64,000 bases of DNA, from contig NZ_KQ440395.1 of the NCBI RefSeq assembly GCF_001281175.1, positions 294,543 through 358,542 of the forward strand, read 5' to 3'. The stretch is from Apilactobacillus apinorum (GTDB lineage Bacteria; Bacillota; Bacilli; Lactobacillales; Lactobacillaceae). The notes under the pieces were generated by a model. The model did no database searches and had not been told where the DNA came from. It saw only the letters and a program-made list of their open reading frames with translations. The position numbers and the translations under genes were made by a program. Shown here piece after piece: positions 11,501-19,007 of the stretch. Position 1 is the stretch's first letter. Each line of letters begins with the position of its first letter.

Positions 11501-12175
11501 CGTGCCGAAATTGCTCGTCTAAAGGCCAACCCAGGTGTCGTGATTAAACAAAATGATGTTTACTACCCAGTAGCAGAACCAGCTACTAACTACCAAGTTA
11601 TTAATCAAGGTGGTGTCTGGGTTCACGACGATAAAGACTTTAGTGAAGATAATCGTGTTCGTTTCATTAAATACGGTGCTAAAATTAAGGTACAAAAAGT
11701 TGTTAACCACAAGGGCATTACTAGGTTGTACATTGGTAAAAATCAATATGTAACTGCTAATAAGAACTTTGTCGCTACCGATAAAGAGTTACAAGCAGTT
11801 CCTAAGTATGTTTACAGCTTAAACATCGAAAGAAATAAAGCAACAGTGTACAAAGTAACTGGCTTTAAGTACATCGAAGGTAAGTTAAAACTAGAGGTAA
11901 AAGGAAAATATGTTGATCCTAATAATTACGATAATGGTTACTATGCTCAAACAGAAAATAATAACCAATCTGATTATCGAATTATTAAGACCAGCGGAGC
12001 CTGGATACATGATAGTAAGCACTTTACTAAACATAACCGTATTCAAAAATTAAAACGCGGTCAAAAGGTAAAAGTCGTTAAAGTTGTAAAGACAGGTGGA
12101 ATTACTCGTCTATACATCGGTAATGGTCAATACATTACTTCTAACAAGACTTTCGTGCAAAAACATCATAAGTAA
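2531..12175 (+). CDS. Giant Ala/Ser/Gln-rich surface protein with C-terminal SLAP/DUF5776-like modules
   Basis: About 3214 residues from GTG at 2531, chosen because GAGGTG lies 6 nt upstream; an ATG at 2489 has no such site. The N-terminus is a basic, long signal peptide of the KxYKxGKxW kind ending near NAHA. Residues about 30-775 hold a Ser/Asn-rich region and repeated beta modules (GQGT-, LVD-G-L, NYYI-N motifs). Residues about 777-2960 are an extremely biased Ala/Ser/Gln/Asn/Asp region of loosely repeated helical units of roughly 45-55 residues (SLANSKAL, AAQSAQDAI-like pieces), likely a long coiled stalk. A short charged coiled coil (QIAELRAEIARLKA) and two basic wall-binding modules end the protein. 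No sortase motif is seen. The abundant Ser suggests O-glycosylation, and two glycosyltransferases lie convergently downstream. Adhesion or biofilm function is inferred. Confidence 0.9.
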   Translation: MKYNKQKIRKINDKKILKKVKKNWVVVSVSSFAFFGAAGFTLTNGNVNAHAYVNSGKTVVVAGQNSSAATYTSGSSSQSTSTNSANVATSSSANSNIAPTSSINSLSNSNPTNNTPSVYQTTDWDSYASLSENMGSSSSNNQITTSTNLSDAENIIDQMASSAQSAIDSNTANYRAALAQGLSTKMASGTFGTLYFLDKNGNQIFSGNGAPFGYQGPQRGGNTSNYQIYNSNVASSSSNQLNNPNNINNDGKLWVITTGSGVTNTFLGSPQIRIEVKGTNPTFVMPVQLYDPNGNPIAQTNNDSTGMAPTAMGMAVINASNNSLVQVLNMNVDPTKYVAPAAGTILTVDPNTYNYKLIVASAAKPYPLNFYNRNGQLVATGTVNINNNGTITNTYTTGNLSSTVYHIPSNPKIVTDVNNAGQYAMNVDQNTASLTFVTPNGTQLTDSNNNVLTGTVYVNADGSGTIADSTAINGSAYHVVPGAQPSLQNGQYVVNVTKNARTSTVTFTNKGNIITDANGNPYTGLVNVNGNSVAKLVDYGQLGNSNYHITQNSSLIKDANDDNFTMEVTPNNVGNTQSANFVDANGNVQGQGTIIFDSNNNPKLVDNGNLNINNYYVVNNQVISNNGQYQVLVKPFSITNTLPVYFVDSNNNNHGQGTIVIDQSGNAKLVDTGSLDSANYYIANGQINNVNGQYQILVNPNVSSKSVSVTFYDSYTGKAVGTGTGISINGNDPLGIKSYGNLDTTSYYLSGKVVHFNDASGNPVYWAYVTVQPQRADSIAASNSSSAAAYISSSQSSVAQSIANAISLASSTAASLANSIAASNAAVAGANFQNSITALQNQSQQAVQASLLASQTASSYAQSLINSANSAYNSLQTSAATDKSNTISNLQSSAATDKSNAVSAAISSTLSSAQSSAQSVQNSLSIANSQAIVDLNNQYQNSLAVLSSQAISNQNSAVQSATNSINAANQATIAKINADNNKKINQLLAQSYANSVSAQSIADSLQSSAVNSVKADAANSMSILTQQNIDAVNQLNSSYQAQLQSAQNSASAAINSAASSAATSMSAADATVLQNTIDSLTKQFQASSSAQQAQYLAASIAASSSAKAEMDSAISSLTSSANSVYQQQSIANSQAIQSLQQQSIADSKAASSQAAVDLANAVQTAKSNAESAAKSQADQLAADNQKRIDSMNAKSIEDSQNASSVAQSILNSAIQSAQDSYAAQLSATSSANQSLIDSMNAKSISDSQSAAQSAQNAIDSAVKSASSSANSLAQSIADSNNAVIDSLKSQNIQDLQSAQNSATTAITSAADSARLSAETKAAEESTATSIANSKQISDIQSNADTQLQSAQSSAKSAVDSVAQSVKDSASSLAKSIADSNNSLISSLQAQSIQDLQSAQSSASAAIDSAVSSAKSIAQSKADADSIATQKSNQDAINSLKSQNDQALANQSSAYQDAMNSAIQSAQSSAAKEADDLRSQNQSAIDSLSQKAEQDSIAASNSAQTAINNAVSSAQKSVSDSASSLAEQVSAANSKALEQLQQQSSNDLASLQSSASAAIESAASSARSVASSQASVEYSALSTANSNTIKQMQDKSTADSIAASNSAQSAIQSAVQTAQDEASKQAAAQSTAVSQHNQSVIDSLQQQIIDDSKNASNSAQQATNDAVASAQKAASDSASAQSVATSIANQKAIDDMIAKAKSDSENAAASAQAAINDAIAKTSLAASSSAAQESLSTSLANSSAIASLSQKAINDSKSAADQADADKRNAVSSAQNSLNNSYSGYIKSLNDDRDAEINSLKANLDSANSSLAQVTQDSIAQSSAFDSAIASLQGDSKLASEAAYSASVAAASSYSSVIDSYEATISSLQSDQKATSDQVIKYQKELSDLQNSYNDTINSAKAASSAAAQASSAAIDSAASKAASEAQQQAKDSQAQSEAASKAKDLESQAQQSIQDSYNQKISDLQNASTASSAAAQSALDSATSLMNSYLSQISSLQADSAAAAEKNSAAVSATNSRARSVAQSFATLANSLNKQYANESTAFQQSLSNLNSMIASITADNQQKASSAAVDYDNKLASYESSFAIASSNAISQAVADAEQRAKQASEAVSLANSKALSDAQNKAQQDSLNAASSAAQAIKDAVNAASTEASQQAAAQSTATSIANSQALDSLAQQSKNDSLNASQSAAKAIQDAINSAQSIASQQASAQSTAASEAASKALQSSQNKAAQDSANASSVAESIKNSLISSAQQSALDSANSVYASLSSANSKALADAQDKANRDSVAASSYAKSLMDDAVSSAKADAQSTADNNISSLNSSYAQKINDMLAASKQASIAASQAASEAQSAAISSAQSVAESLASAQSIATSQQNAAALSSAQQKALEDSQQAQSIYNDKLNQASLAAQSSASQMLLDQSVANSAALKSAQDKAAQDSANASQRAEEVKQAALDSARQSAQDSANSLIQSLQSSYNASIASAQSNAVAESIAAANNAKSALDSALNDARNSAANQINALQSSNADLLSSAQSKATADSLAASQKAQDEISSAVQSAQDKAKSDAQAIIDSLNSQYANSLSLANSKASADSIAASQAAEQAKNDALSSAQEAARQESIATAESNAAALKSAQDKAYSDSVEASKNADSLLSAAVSAAKSAAESQAAVQSAATSAINSQALSFAQSKAKADSEAASSVAQSIISSAESLASQTASQYAQSVANSVKDSYDSKVASIASQNDAQSKAANQAVDDLRNQLSASAKADMDKLAASNAAAQQSLKSEYDSLIAAERSSAQAAIDSAASSAASDAKSKAESQAQSEQAKITSDYLAKSNEMNSTFASEMASLQASLQAAQSAAISSAQSVADSQAAQRSSAFASQLASLQSQSAADLSAANSAASAALSSAQSSAISSAQSDADSLKASLASSYENAMAIIKAKQEATSIADMNNQHAALSSQAAKFNEEINNLKNQLSSKDNDNSKLIKTYEDQIAELRAEIARLKANPGVVIKQNDVYYPVAEPATNYQVINQGGVWVHDDKDFSEDNRVRFIKYGAKIKVQKVVNHKGITRLYIGKNQYVTANKNFVATDKELQAVPKYVYSLNIERNKATVYKVTGFKYIEGKLKLEVKGKYVDPNNYDNGYYAQTENNNQSDYRIIKTSGAWIHDSKHFTKHNRIQKLKRGQKVKVVKVVKTGGITRLYIGNGQYITSNKTFVQKHHK

Positions 12176-12180
12176 TAAAA

Positions 12181-12214
12181 AAAGCTCCTATCCGAAAAGG
12201 ATAGGGGCTTTTTT
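12181..12214. terminator. Bidirectional terminator between giant protein and glycosyltransferases
   Basis: The stem AAGCTCCTATCC / GGATAGGGGCTT has an A-rich loop, with T runs on both strands. It can end the giant gene on plus and the glycosyltransferase operon on minus. Confidence 0.9.
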
Positions 12215-12224
12215 GTGTACTGAT

Positions 12225-13733
12225 TTATTTATTGAAAAATGTTTCCCATTGAGCAAATACATTGTCAGGATTAAATTTAATTGATTTAGTAATTGCTTGA
12301 TCATGCATACGATCATAGGTATCTTGATTGTTTAAAATCTCAATTACACGGTTTGCTAAACTAGTAATATTTTTAGGTTCGACCAAGAAACCGTTAACGT
12401 TATTTTCAATGATTTCGTTAGGTCCATAGTTAACATCGTAAGCAACTTCAGGTAAACCATAGCTAAGTCCTTCAACTAATGACATGCTAAGACCTTCACC
12501 TAATGAAGTTTGAACTAACACACAAGTATTGTATAAGATATTGTCCTTTTCAGCTTCAATTTTGTAATCCAATAAAGAGACAGCGTTTTCGATTTTTAGC
12601 TGTTTGATTATTGCTTCTAATTCGTTCTTGTAATCAGCTGATTCGAAATATCCCATGATATTTAGGTGAACATCTGGAACTTGTTGTTGAACTGCCGGAA
12701 TAATAGTTAATAGTTCACTAATATTCTTGTCTCTGAAGACACGGCCTAAATAAGTGATATTATGGGTGTTTACCGGTTTGATGTTAGCTTTCAAATCAAA
12801 AGCAGAATCAAAGATACTGTAGAACTTACCCATTGGATAACGCTTTTCTAGGTCTTTTCTTTGCTTATCCGTAGGCACGATTATTCCTGCAAACTTACCA
12901 AAGAATTCATCGAATAGTGGGTATAAGTTGTTAAATAAGACTGCACTATTGTTTCCAGCTTGAGAAGCATTTTCAGTATGGACATTGTGTAAATATTGAT
13001 ACTTAGTAGCATCAGTATTTAAGTTAGCGATGACTGGGGTTAATGATGGACGGTCGTTAATAATGACTGTGTTTTCATCGCTGATTTCTTCCAAGAAGAA
13101 GGCGAAAAGATCATCTTCAGTATTAAAACGATAAGTCTTACCTTTGTAATCTAATAACTTGTACATTGATGGTAGGACACGATCACCGACATTCATATGA
13201 GTGATTTCAATTACGACTTTGCCGTTCTTATCAAAGACTAATTCATGACCAATTCCGCCAGCAGGGTGCATGTAAATTTCTTTGGACTTAAAACCACGAT
13301 AATCAAAAACGTCTTGGCTAGAAATATTTCCAAAGTTGTCATAGTATTCGATATTACCAATTTCACCAATGGTTAGTGGGAAAATCGATACTTTGGCGAT
13401 CCGTTGACCTAAGCGTTCAATGTATGAAGTATTGTTGTCCACTCCGTTGATTTTATAGTCATGTTTATCTACAACAGAAGAGTAACGTAAGTATTCATGA
13501 TGGTTTTTCTTACCAGTTTGATTTTGAAAATAATCGTACATGTTTAATACTTGGTCGTCATCAATTCCATATTTTTCGATTTCTTGGTGCAAACTAGGAT
13601 TGAAGTTTCTAGTAACAATCTTGGCATCAACACCATTCCTCTTAAATAATTTAGCTCGATTCATGGCCGAGAATTCTGTTCCGGAATTGAATGTAAAAAT
13701 GTTTTCATTTACGAATAGATATTGCTTGGTCAT
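12225..13733 (-). CDS. GT4 glycosyltransferase, TagE/GtfA-GtfB type (second of pair)
   Basis: 502 residues. The start (NENIFTFNSGTEFSAMNRAKLF) is the signature of lactobacillar TagE-like proteins, named poly(glycerol-phosphate) glucosyltransferases; in L. plantarum a comparable GtfA/GtfB pair was shown to be needed for protein O-glycosylation. The C-terminal GT-B half has the E-x7-E motif (EGLSMSLVE) followed by DVNYGPNEII, typical of retaining GT4 enzymes; the middle is a beta-rich TagE-type insert. The start codon lies 2 nt after the stop of the upstream paralogue and its AGGAGG site sits inside that gene's end, so translation is probably coupled. The giant Ser-rich protein next door is a candidate acceptor. 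Teichoic acid glucosylation is the alternative. Confidence 0.85.
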   Translation of the reverse strand: MTKQYLFVNENIFTFNSGTEFSAMNRAKLFKRNGVDAKIVTRNFNPSLHQEIEKYGIDDDQVLNMYDYFQNQTGKKNHHEYLRYSSVVDKHDYKINGVDNNTSYIERLGQRIAKVSIFPLTIGEIGNIEYYDNFGNISSQDVFDYRGFKSKEIYMHPAGGIGHELVFDKNGKVVIEITHMNVGDRVLPSMYKLLDYKGKTYRFNTEDDLFAFFLEEISDENTVIINDRPSLTPVIANLNTDATKYQYLHNVHTENASQAGNNSAVLFNNLYPLFDEFFGKFAGIIVPTDKQRKDLEKRYPMGKFYSIFDSAFDLKANIKPVNTHNITYLGRVFRDKNISELLTIIPAVQQQVPDVHLNIMGYFESADYKNELEAIIKQLKIENAVSLLDYKIEAEKDNILYNTCVLVQTSLGEGLSMSLVEGLSYGLPEVAYDVNYGPNEIIENNVNGFLVEPKNITSLANRVIEILNNQDTYDRMHDQAITKSIKFNPDNVFAQWETFFNK

Positions 13734-13735
13734 TA

Positions 13736-15367
13736 TTAAGCCTCCTTATGTTCCATGTCATTTAGACCTTGAGTAATGTCGCTATGATATGTTTTGAGTT
13801 TGTCTTGCCAAGTTTTTTTAGCAGAATTGATTAAATCTTCCCAGGCTTTCCAAACACTGTCTTCAGAAAAACGATTTGATAGTTCATAAGCCTTATCAGA
13901 CATTGATTGTAATAAATCGTCATCAGAGAATAACTTAACCATACAGTCTGAAAGTGCCTTAGTGTCGTCATAATCAACGACGTAACCATTTTCGTCATTC
14001 ACAATTAATTCATTTGGACCATAATTAGTATCGAAGGTAATTCCAACATCACCTTGGGATTGAGCTTCCATTAAGGCTAAGTTAAAACCTTCCATGACAG
14101 AAGCTAGCGCATAGATTTGTGCGTTTCGTTGAACAGCGGCAACGTCATTAGTGTATTCGTGTAGTTTAACGGCATCGCGAAGGTCGTATTCGTCTAGGGA
14201 TGCGTTGATACGTTTCATCGCCACGTCATCATTAGAATGGTCAACGTATCCGTAAACTTCCATGTTAATGTCTGGAATTTCCTTCTTGGCCATTCCCATG
14301 GCGTCAATAATCTTATTGATTTGCTTTTCAGGAGCAACACGAGCGGTTACAACAATGCTGTGCTTTTTACGATTAGCCATTGGCACTCGTTTTTGTTGAA
14401 GGTCTTCGTTTTTAATTACCCCTACCGGAATCGTAAACATATCAATGGCAGGATTAAAACGCTTTTTAACATCGTTAGTTTGCTTTTCGGTCGCGCTAAC
14501 AATGGCGTCATATCTGTTTGCATCAGTTAATGAATATTCATAGTTGTTATTCATGATTGATGTATCAGTTTTTTGTGCATCACCTGCATGTGAGTTATGA
14601 AGATGTAATACTGTGTATGTAGGTGAGTTTAGGTTTTCTAGAATTTCTTCAAAGTAGTCAGAACGATCCATAACATAAATGTTAGGGTTATTCTTGTCCA
14701 TGAATTCTACATTGATTGATTCTAAGAAATCTTTAATGACACCAACGATATTGTTATGAGTTCTAACGGCACCATCTTTTCGAATGATTTTAAAACCAGA
14801 TTTTTCTAGTTTGCCTGCTGCGTTGAATCTAAAATAATCTTCAACAGCAGGGCGTCCATCTGGCGTGTACCATGTCTCGGTCGCGATTTTGTTGTCAGGT
14901 GTGTACCATTGAGCCATTGATAAGAATCCGCGGTAATCATAAAAGTCAACGCGATATAAGTTAGAGAATCCGTCAAATAATTCTACAGACTTAACTAGGT
15001 CTTCGTCGGTTACTTCTTTATCAAATAGATTGATACGACCAACAATTTGCTTGTTACTATAGACGATAATTCTGTTTTGCTCTTTATCTTTGTCATAAGT
15101 AAGGTTATCCACACCAAATTCAATATCTTTCGGTTTTAGTGGTTTTGCTTCTAAATCAAGGGCTTCTTGGAAGTAATCAAATATATTTAAGATGTACTTA
15201 TCTTCAATCCCATTTTTGTTTAAGTGGTAGTGAAGCAATGGATTCCATTCACGGAAAACTAGTCGATAGTCTTCGCCGAATTTTTCGAATAGCTTCGCAC
15301 GTTTTAATTGGGCATGTTCGATCCCAGAGTTTTTAGCATTAAAACTGGAATTTAGGAAAAAATTCAT
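13736..15367 (-). CDS. GT4 glycosyltransferase, TagE/GtfA-GtfB type (first of pair)
   Basis: 543 residues from the ATG at 15367, which has AAGGAG 8 nt upstream; an earlier ATG at 15385 lies before that site. The N-terminus (NSGIEHAQLKRAKLF) matches the same family as the downstream gene, and the C-terminal half has EGFNLALME (E-x7-E) and DTNYGPNELI. The central region (DVYRVDFYDYRGF-like, YTPDG repeats) resembles the TagE beta-sheet insert, where partner contacts are thought to occur. The two genes form a tight operon reading away from a divergent promoter region at 15368-15539. Likely role: cytoplasmic transfer of sugars to a Ser-rich surface protein or to wall teichoic acid; the substrate cannot be told from sequence. 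Confidence 0.85.
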   Translation of the reverse strand: MNFFLNSSFNAKNSGIEHAQLKRAKLFEKFGEDYRLVFREWNPLLHYHLNKNGIEDKYILNIFDYFQEALDLEAKPLKPKDIEFGVDNLTYDKDKEQNRIIVYSNKQIVGRINLFDKEVTDEDLVKSVELFDGFSNLYRVDFYDYRGFLSMAQWYTPDNKIATETWYTPDGRPAVEDYFRFNAAGKLEKSGFKIIRKDGAVRTHNNIVGVIKDFLESINVEFMDKNNPNIYVMDRSDYFEEILENLNSPTYTVLHLHNSHAGDAQKTDTSIMNNNYEYSLTDANRYDAIVSATEKQTNDVKKRFNPAIDMFTIPVGVIKNEDLQQKRVPMANRKKHSIVVTARVAPEKQINKIIDAMGMAKKEIPDINMEVYGYVDHSNDDVAMKRINASLDEYDLRDAVKLHEYTNDVAAVQRNAQIYALASVMEGFNLALMEAQSQGDVGITFDTNYGPNELIVNDENGYVVDYDDTKALSDCMVKLFSDDDLLQSMSDKAYELSNRFSEDSVWKAWEDLINSAKKTWQDKLKTYHSDITQGLNDMEHKEA

Positions 15368-15539
15368 AATGATACTCCTTTGCATTTATTTCTTTCATTA
15401 TAACGCAAATAAAGATGAAAATAATTAAAGAAAGCATTAAGAATAGATAATTTGTCTACTTTGTTTAGAGGATAAAATTTGCGCATTTATGATATAAAAT
15501 GATAGAATCAATTCATTACATATTTTGGAGATGAACAAC

Positions 15540-16550
15540 ATGAAAAAAGTTACACAATATACATTTTTTGCTGTTACAGCGTTGATATTTGCTACTGCTG
15601 GTAGCAACATTGCTGCACATGCAGATATATTTAATAATGCAAGCGCAAGTCAAATCGCTGCTGCTGAAAAATTAGCAGGTGGTAATAATTCAACCACCAC
15701 TACTTCTACAAATACTAATAATACTAGTGCAAGTCAGAATTTAAACAACACTTCTAACAACAATGATGCTGACTATTCCGGTATTAGTTTTACTGTTATC
15801 GCAACCCATTCTGGATTTCAATACCAAGATGCAACTTTAAAGGGTGATCAAGCCGGGGCATATGATAAGGGTGATAAATTAACTGTCGTTGGTGTGCAAA
15901 AAGACGGTAACAAGTTAAGATACGAAGTCCTAACTCCAAATGGTAAGTTTTTCATCTCTGCATATTACACAAAATTAGCTGATGCTAAAGACACTGCTGT
16001 TAGAGAAGGAATGGTAGCAATTGCTAATAACAAGTTCTTCACAGTGATTGCCACTCATGATGGTGTGGTTTACACCGATTCATCATTATCAGCTGACAAA
16101 CAAATCTCTGCCTACAACAATGGTGACACTTTCAACGTTGTCAAAGTAGTTAAAGAAAATAACAAATTAAGATATGCTGTACAAACTGATACTGGTTTTT
16201 ACTACATTTCTGCATACCACACTAAGTTAGCTGACAATGGTAGCGCTGCTCAATACAAAGCAATGCGTGCTGCAGTAATTAACGTGAAAACACCTGCTAA
16301 GACTAACAACAGTGCCTACTACACTACTGTTAAAAAGGGTAACCACGTTGCTGTTGCTAAGAAAGCACTAGTTCAACACACAACTAAGACTTTCAAGGAC
16401 AACTCAGCTAAGGCCAAGAAGAATACAATCAAAAAGGGTAAGAAATTATCATTCAATAGCATCGTTAAAGTTGGTACCACCTACCGTTTACATTTAACTA
16501 ACGGTAAATATGTCACAGCAAGTAAGCAATTTGTGAACGTTATTAAATAA
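15540..16550 (+). CDS. Secreted repeat protein with SH3-like and basic C-terminal modules
   Basis: 336 residues from the ATG at 15540, with GGAG 9 nt before it; the TTG (15525) and ATG (15531) upstream overlap or abut that site. A signal peptide ends near AAHA-D (residue about 30), followed by an Asn/Ser/Thr-rich linker. Two copies of a roughly 65-residue module follow (FTVIATH-G...Y...GD...V...NKLRY-V...F-ISAY-TKLA), then a basic SLAP/DUF5776-like module ending TNGKYVTASKQFVNVIK. It has no catalytic motif that I recognise. It is divergent from the glycosyltransferase pair and has its own terminator. A non-covalently bound wall protein is likely; function unknown. Confidence 0.8.
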   Translation: MKKVTQYTFFAVTALIFATAGSNIAAHADIFNNASASQIAAAEKLAGGNNSTTTTSTNTNNTSASQNLNNTSNNNDADYSGISFTVIATHSGFQYQDATLKGDQAGAYDKGDKLTVVGVQKDGNKLRYEVLTPNGKFFISAYYTKLADAKDTAVREGMVAIANNKFFTVIATHDGVVYTDSSLSADKQISAYNNGDTFNVVKVVKENNKLRYAVQTDTGFYYISAYHTKLADNGSAAQYKAMRAAVINVKTPAKTNNSAYYTTVKKGNHVAVAKKALVQHTTKTFKDNSAKAKKNTIKKGKKLSFNSIVKVGTTYRLHLTNGKYVTASKQFVNVIK

Positions 16551-16563
16551 TGGGAATTATTTG

Positions 16564-16595
16564 AAAGCCATCTCTTAGCTGAGATGGCTTTTTTA
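16564..16595 (+). terminator. Rho-independent terminator
   Basis: AGCCATCTC and GAGATGGCT arms enclose a 6-nt loop and are followed by six T residues. Confidence 0.9.
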
Positions 16596-16699
16596 TGTCA
16601 AAAATATAATTTTTTTATAAAAAAATTGAAAACTATTTTTAATATTCTGTAATAATGGTATGTTTAGATTAACTACAAAAGAGATAGGAATGTGGTCTG

Positions 16700-18787
16700 A
16701 TGAATAAAAAGTATAAATATCTAATTGGGGTCATTGTGGCACTAGTGGTATTGGCGGGAGGCTATAAGGTCTACCATCATTTCCATTACCAAGCAATTCG
16801 TAATGCTAAAATCGCAGAAAAAAAAGAAGCTGAATATCGTAAATACCATCCAGTTAATTACGATGGTTATGTCAAAAACTATACTAAACTATACGCGAAA
16901 GCTGACCCTAATAGTAAGGTTCTAACTCGTATTAGTGCCTATGTATTAAGTGGAACTGGAAAGAATTACGCTAAGCATAGTAGTGCTGGGATTCCAGTGC
17001 GTATTATCAGTAAGAAAAATAAAATGTTTAAGGTTAAGTTCAGTCAATATACTGGATATATTAAAGCGGGTCGTTTCCATACTATGAAGAACTTTACTGA
17101 TGATTCAGGTGTGTCTCATTACACTCGTTATGATCTATCATTATTGGAAAAGAACCAAGCTAAGACCGCTTATGCGGTGCCTTCATTTGTGGGGATGAGT
17201 ATTAAAGATATTCCATCAGCCCAAAGCACTAGTTTAGTTCAAACTGCTCGTGATAGTGACGGTAAACTAATTGAAAACCCAACTACTCACCAAACTGGTT
17301 TATACAGTGGTTCTCAAATGGACGTGTGGGATAGTTGGCCAATTCAAAATCCTGACGGAACTGTCGCTACTTATCATGGTTACCGTATTGTGTTAGCACT
17401 AGCTGCCAATATGAACCCATGGCAATCAGGTCACGTCGGTGTCGGTCTAGGTCAAGCCAAGATTTATGTCTTCTACCAAAAGGTTAGTGACTACAACAAG
17501 GGTGTCGAATCATGGAAGAACGCTGGTCTATTAACCAAGACTAAGCTAGAAGGGGTCAAGAGTACTGATAAGTACCTAAAGATGTTGACTCAACAATGGT
17601 CTGGTTCAGCAGTTAAACTAGATAACAGCAATAATTTCCGTTTATTCTACACTAACTACACTGGTGGTAAATTGTACGGTGGAACTTCTAACAATGCGCA
17701 ATACTTAAGTACTGCCCAATTCACTTTGAAATTTGATAAAAATAGTGTCAGCATTGATCATTCCAAGACTACTGACAATAAGTCAGTCTTTGCAAGTGAA
17801 GGCAAGAGTTACCAAAGTTTTGACCAATTCACTAATGAATGGCCGGATAGCAAAGGATTCGATGACACTTCACTTCGTGATCCTCACTACATTGAAGACC
17901 ACGGTAAGAAATACCTAGTCTTTGAAGCTAACACTGGAACCAATACTGGTTACCAAGGAATCGATAACCTGTTTAACATGGCTTACTTCGGTGGTAGCAA
18001 GAGTTTCCAAAAGGCCGAACAAAAGAAGTTGTTCGACAACGATGTACAAAATGCTGTGATTGACACTACTAATAACTTGAAGAGCCAAGTTAGTGCTTAC
18101 CAAAAAGCACTTAAAGCGGTTAATGATCAAATCAAGGAAACTAGTTCTGAAGACACCATTCAACTAGCTCAATTGAACCAACAAGTTACTAATTTATCTC
18201 AAGCCATCACTAACATCACTACTTCACAAAACTACATGAAGAAGACTGGTGAAGGAATTAAAGCCCAATACATGAACGCAGCGATTGGAATTGTGGAATT
18301 GAATAACGATTACACCGTTAAGAAGATTCTAAAACCACTAGTTGCTTTCAACACTACTGATGACGAAACTGAACGTCCAGATATCATCAAGCATGATGGT
18401 AAGTACTACATGTTTACAATTACCCGTGCTAGTCGCATGGCATCTAACACATTGGATGCACGTGGCGTTTACCTATTAGGATTTGTTTCAGATAGTCTAA
18501 CTGGTAAGTACAAGCCATTAAACGGTAGTGGAGTCGTATTGTACTCACATGAATTAAATATCAATAGTCGTACTTGGACATATTCTTACTACATTATGCC
18601 AACTAAGACTTCCGCTAAGGATAATCAATTCCTAGTAACTAGTTACATGACTGTCCCTGGAATTGCATCACAAACCGGTGGTCATGCGACATTCGCACCA
18701 ACATTTAAGATTAAGATTAAGGGTGACAAGACTGAAGTAGTCCCTAACTCAACATTGAGCCAAGGCCAAGTGGCAGTCACTAAATAA
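16700..18787 (+). CDS. GH68 fructosyltransferase (levansucrase/inulosucrase), membrane-anchored, with coiled-coil insert
   Basis: 695 residues. GH68 enzymes split sucrose and build levan or inulin. The three catalytic signatures are intact: VWDSWP with nucleophile Asp211, LRDP with Asp394 (transition-state stabiliser), and DETERP with acid/base Glu558. The N-terminus is a short basic segment and one hydrophobic helix (about residues 8-25) without an obvious cleavage site, so it may stay as a membrane anchor; residues about 50-130 look like an SH3-type module. About residues 445-515, between FGGSK and NAAIGIVELN, is a helical insert of heptad-like Leu/Gln/Asn pattern that usual GH68 enzymes lack. 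There is no LPxTG. Whether the product is levan, inulin or oligosaccharide is not visible. Confidence 0.92.
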   Translation: MNKKYKYLIGVIVALVVLAGGYKVYHHFHYQAIRNAKIAEKKEAEYRKYHPVNYDGYVKNYTKLYAKADPNSKVLTRISAYVLSGTGKNYAKHSSAGIPVRIISKKNKMFKVKFSQYTGYIKAGRFHTMKNFTDDSGVSHYTRYDLSLLEKNQAKTAYAVPSFVGMSIKDIPSAQSTSLVQTARDSDGKLIENPTTHQTGLYSGSQMDVWDSWPIQNPDGTVATYHGYRIVLALAANMNPWQSGHVGVGLGQAKIYVFYQKVSDYNKGVESWKNAGLLTKTKLEGVKSTDKYLKMLTQQWSGSAVKLDNSNNFRLFYTNYTGGKLYGGTSNNAQYLSTAQFTLKFDKNSVSIDHSKTTDNKSVFASEGKSYQSFDQFTNEWPDSKGFDDTSLRDPHYIEDHGKKYLVFEANTGTNTGYQGIDNLFNMAYFGGSKSFQKAEQKKLFDNDVQNAVIDTTNNLKSQVSAYQKALKAVNDQIKETSSEDTIQLAQLNQQVTNLSQAITNITTSQNYMKKTGEGIKAQYMNAAIGIVELNNDYTVKKILKPLVAFNTTDDETERPDIIKHDGKYYMFTITRASRMASNTLDARGVYLLGFVSDSLTGKYKPLNGSGVVLYSHELNINSRTWTYSYYIMPTKTSAKDNQFLVTSYMTVPGIASQTGGHATFAPTFKIKIKGDKTEVVPNSTLSQGQVAVTK

Positions 18788-18837
18788 AAAATTGCACTTT
18801 TTGAAAATATTTAAAATAATTTGCGTAATTATATTAT

Positions 18838-18943
18838 GTCGGCTTTTGATGAGAAACCAACTTAATCAAATCGACTATAGAGCCAATCTCTATAAAACCA
18901 TAAGTGCATGGAGCTGAGAAGTTATATTCTCAGCTCTTTTTTT
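18838..18943 (+). ncRNA. Candidate structured small RNA or 3' UTR ending in a strong terminator
   Basis: Four consecutive hairpins follow the GH68 stop codon. They are GTCG..TTTGAT with ATCAAA.CGAC (18838-18875), TATAGAG/CTCTATA (18876-18894), CCAT/ATGG (18898-18911), and a perfect 10-bp terminator stem GAGCTGAGAA/TTCTCAGCTC (18911-18936) with seven T residues. A TTGAAA at 18801 could start an RNA, but the -10 spacing is poor, so this may instead be the processed 3' UTR of the GH68 mRNA. I cannot assign it to a known family. Confidence 0.45.
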
Positions 18944-18963
18944 GCCCAAATATACCCCAAAAT

Positions 18964-19003
18964 AAAAAAGCGCTAGAAGTTTATTCTTCTAGCGCTTTTT
19001 TAT
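18964..19003. terminator. Terminator of the minus-strand rlmCD operon (bidirectional)
   Basis: Perfect stem GCGCTAGAAG/CTTCTAGCGC, with a 6-nt loop and A/T runs on both sides. Confidence 0.9.
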
Positions 19004-19007
19004 TTAT

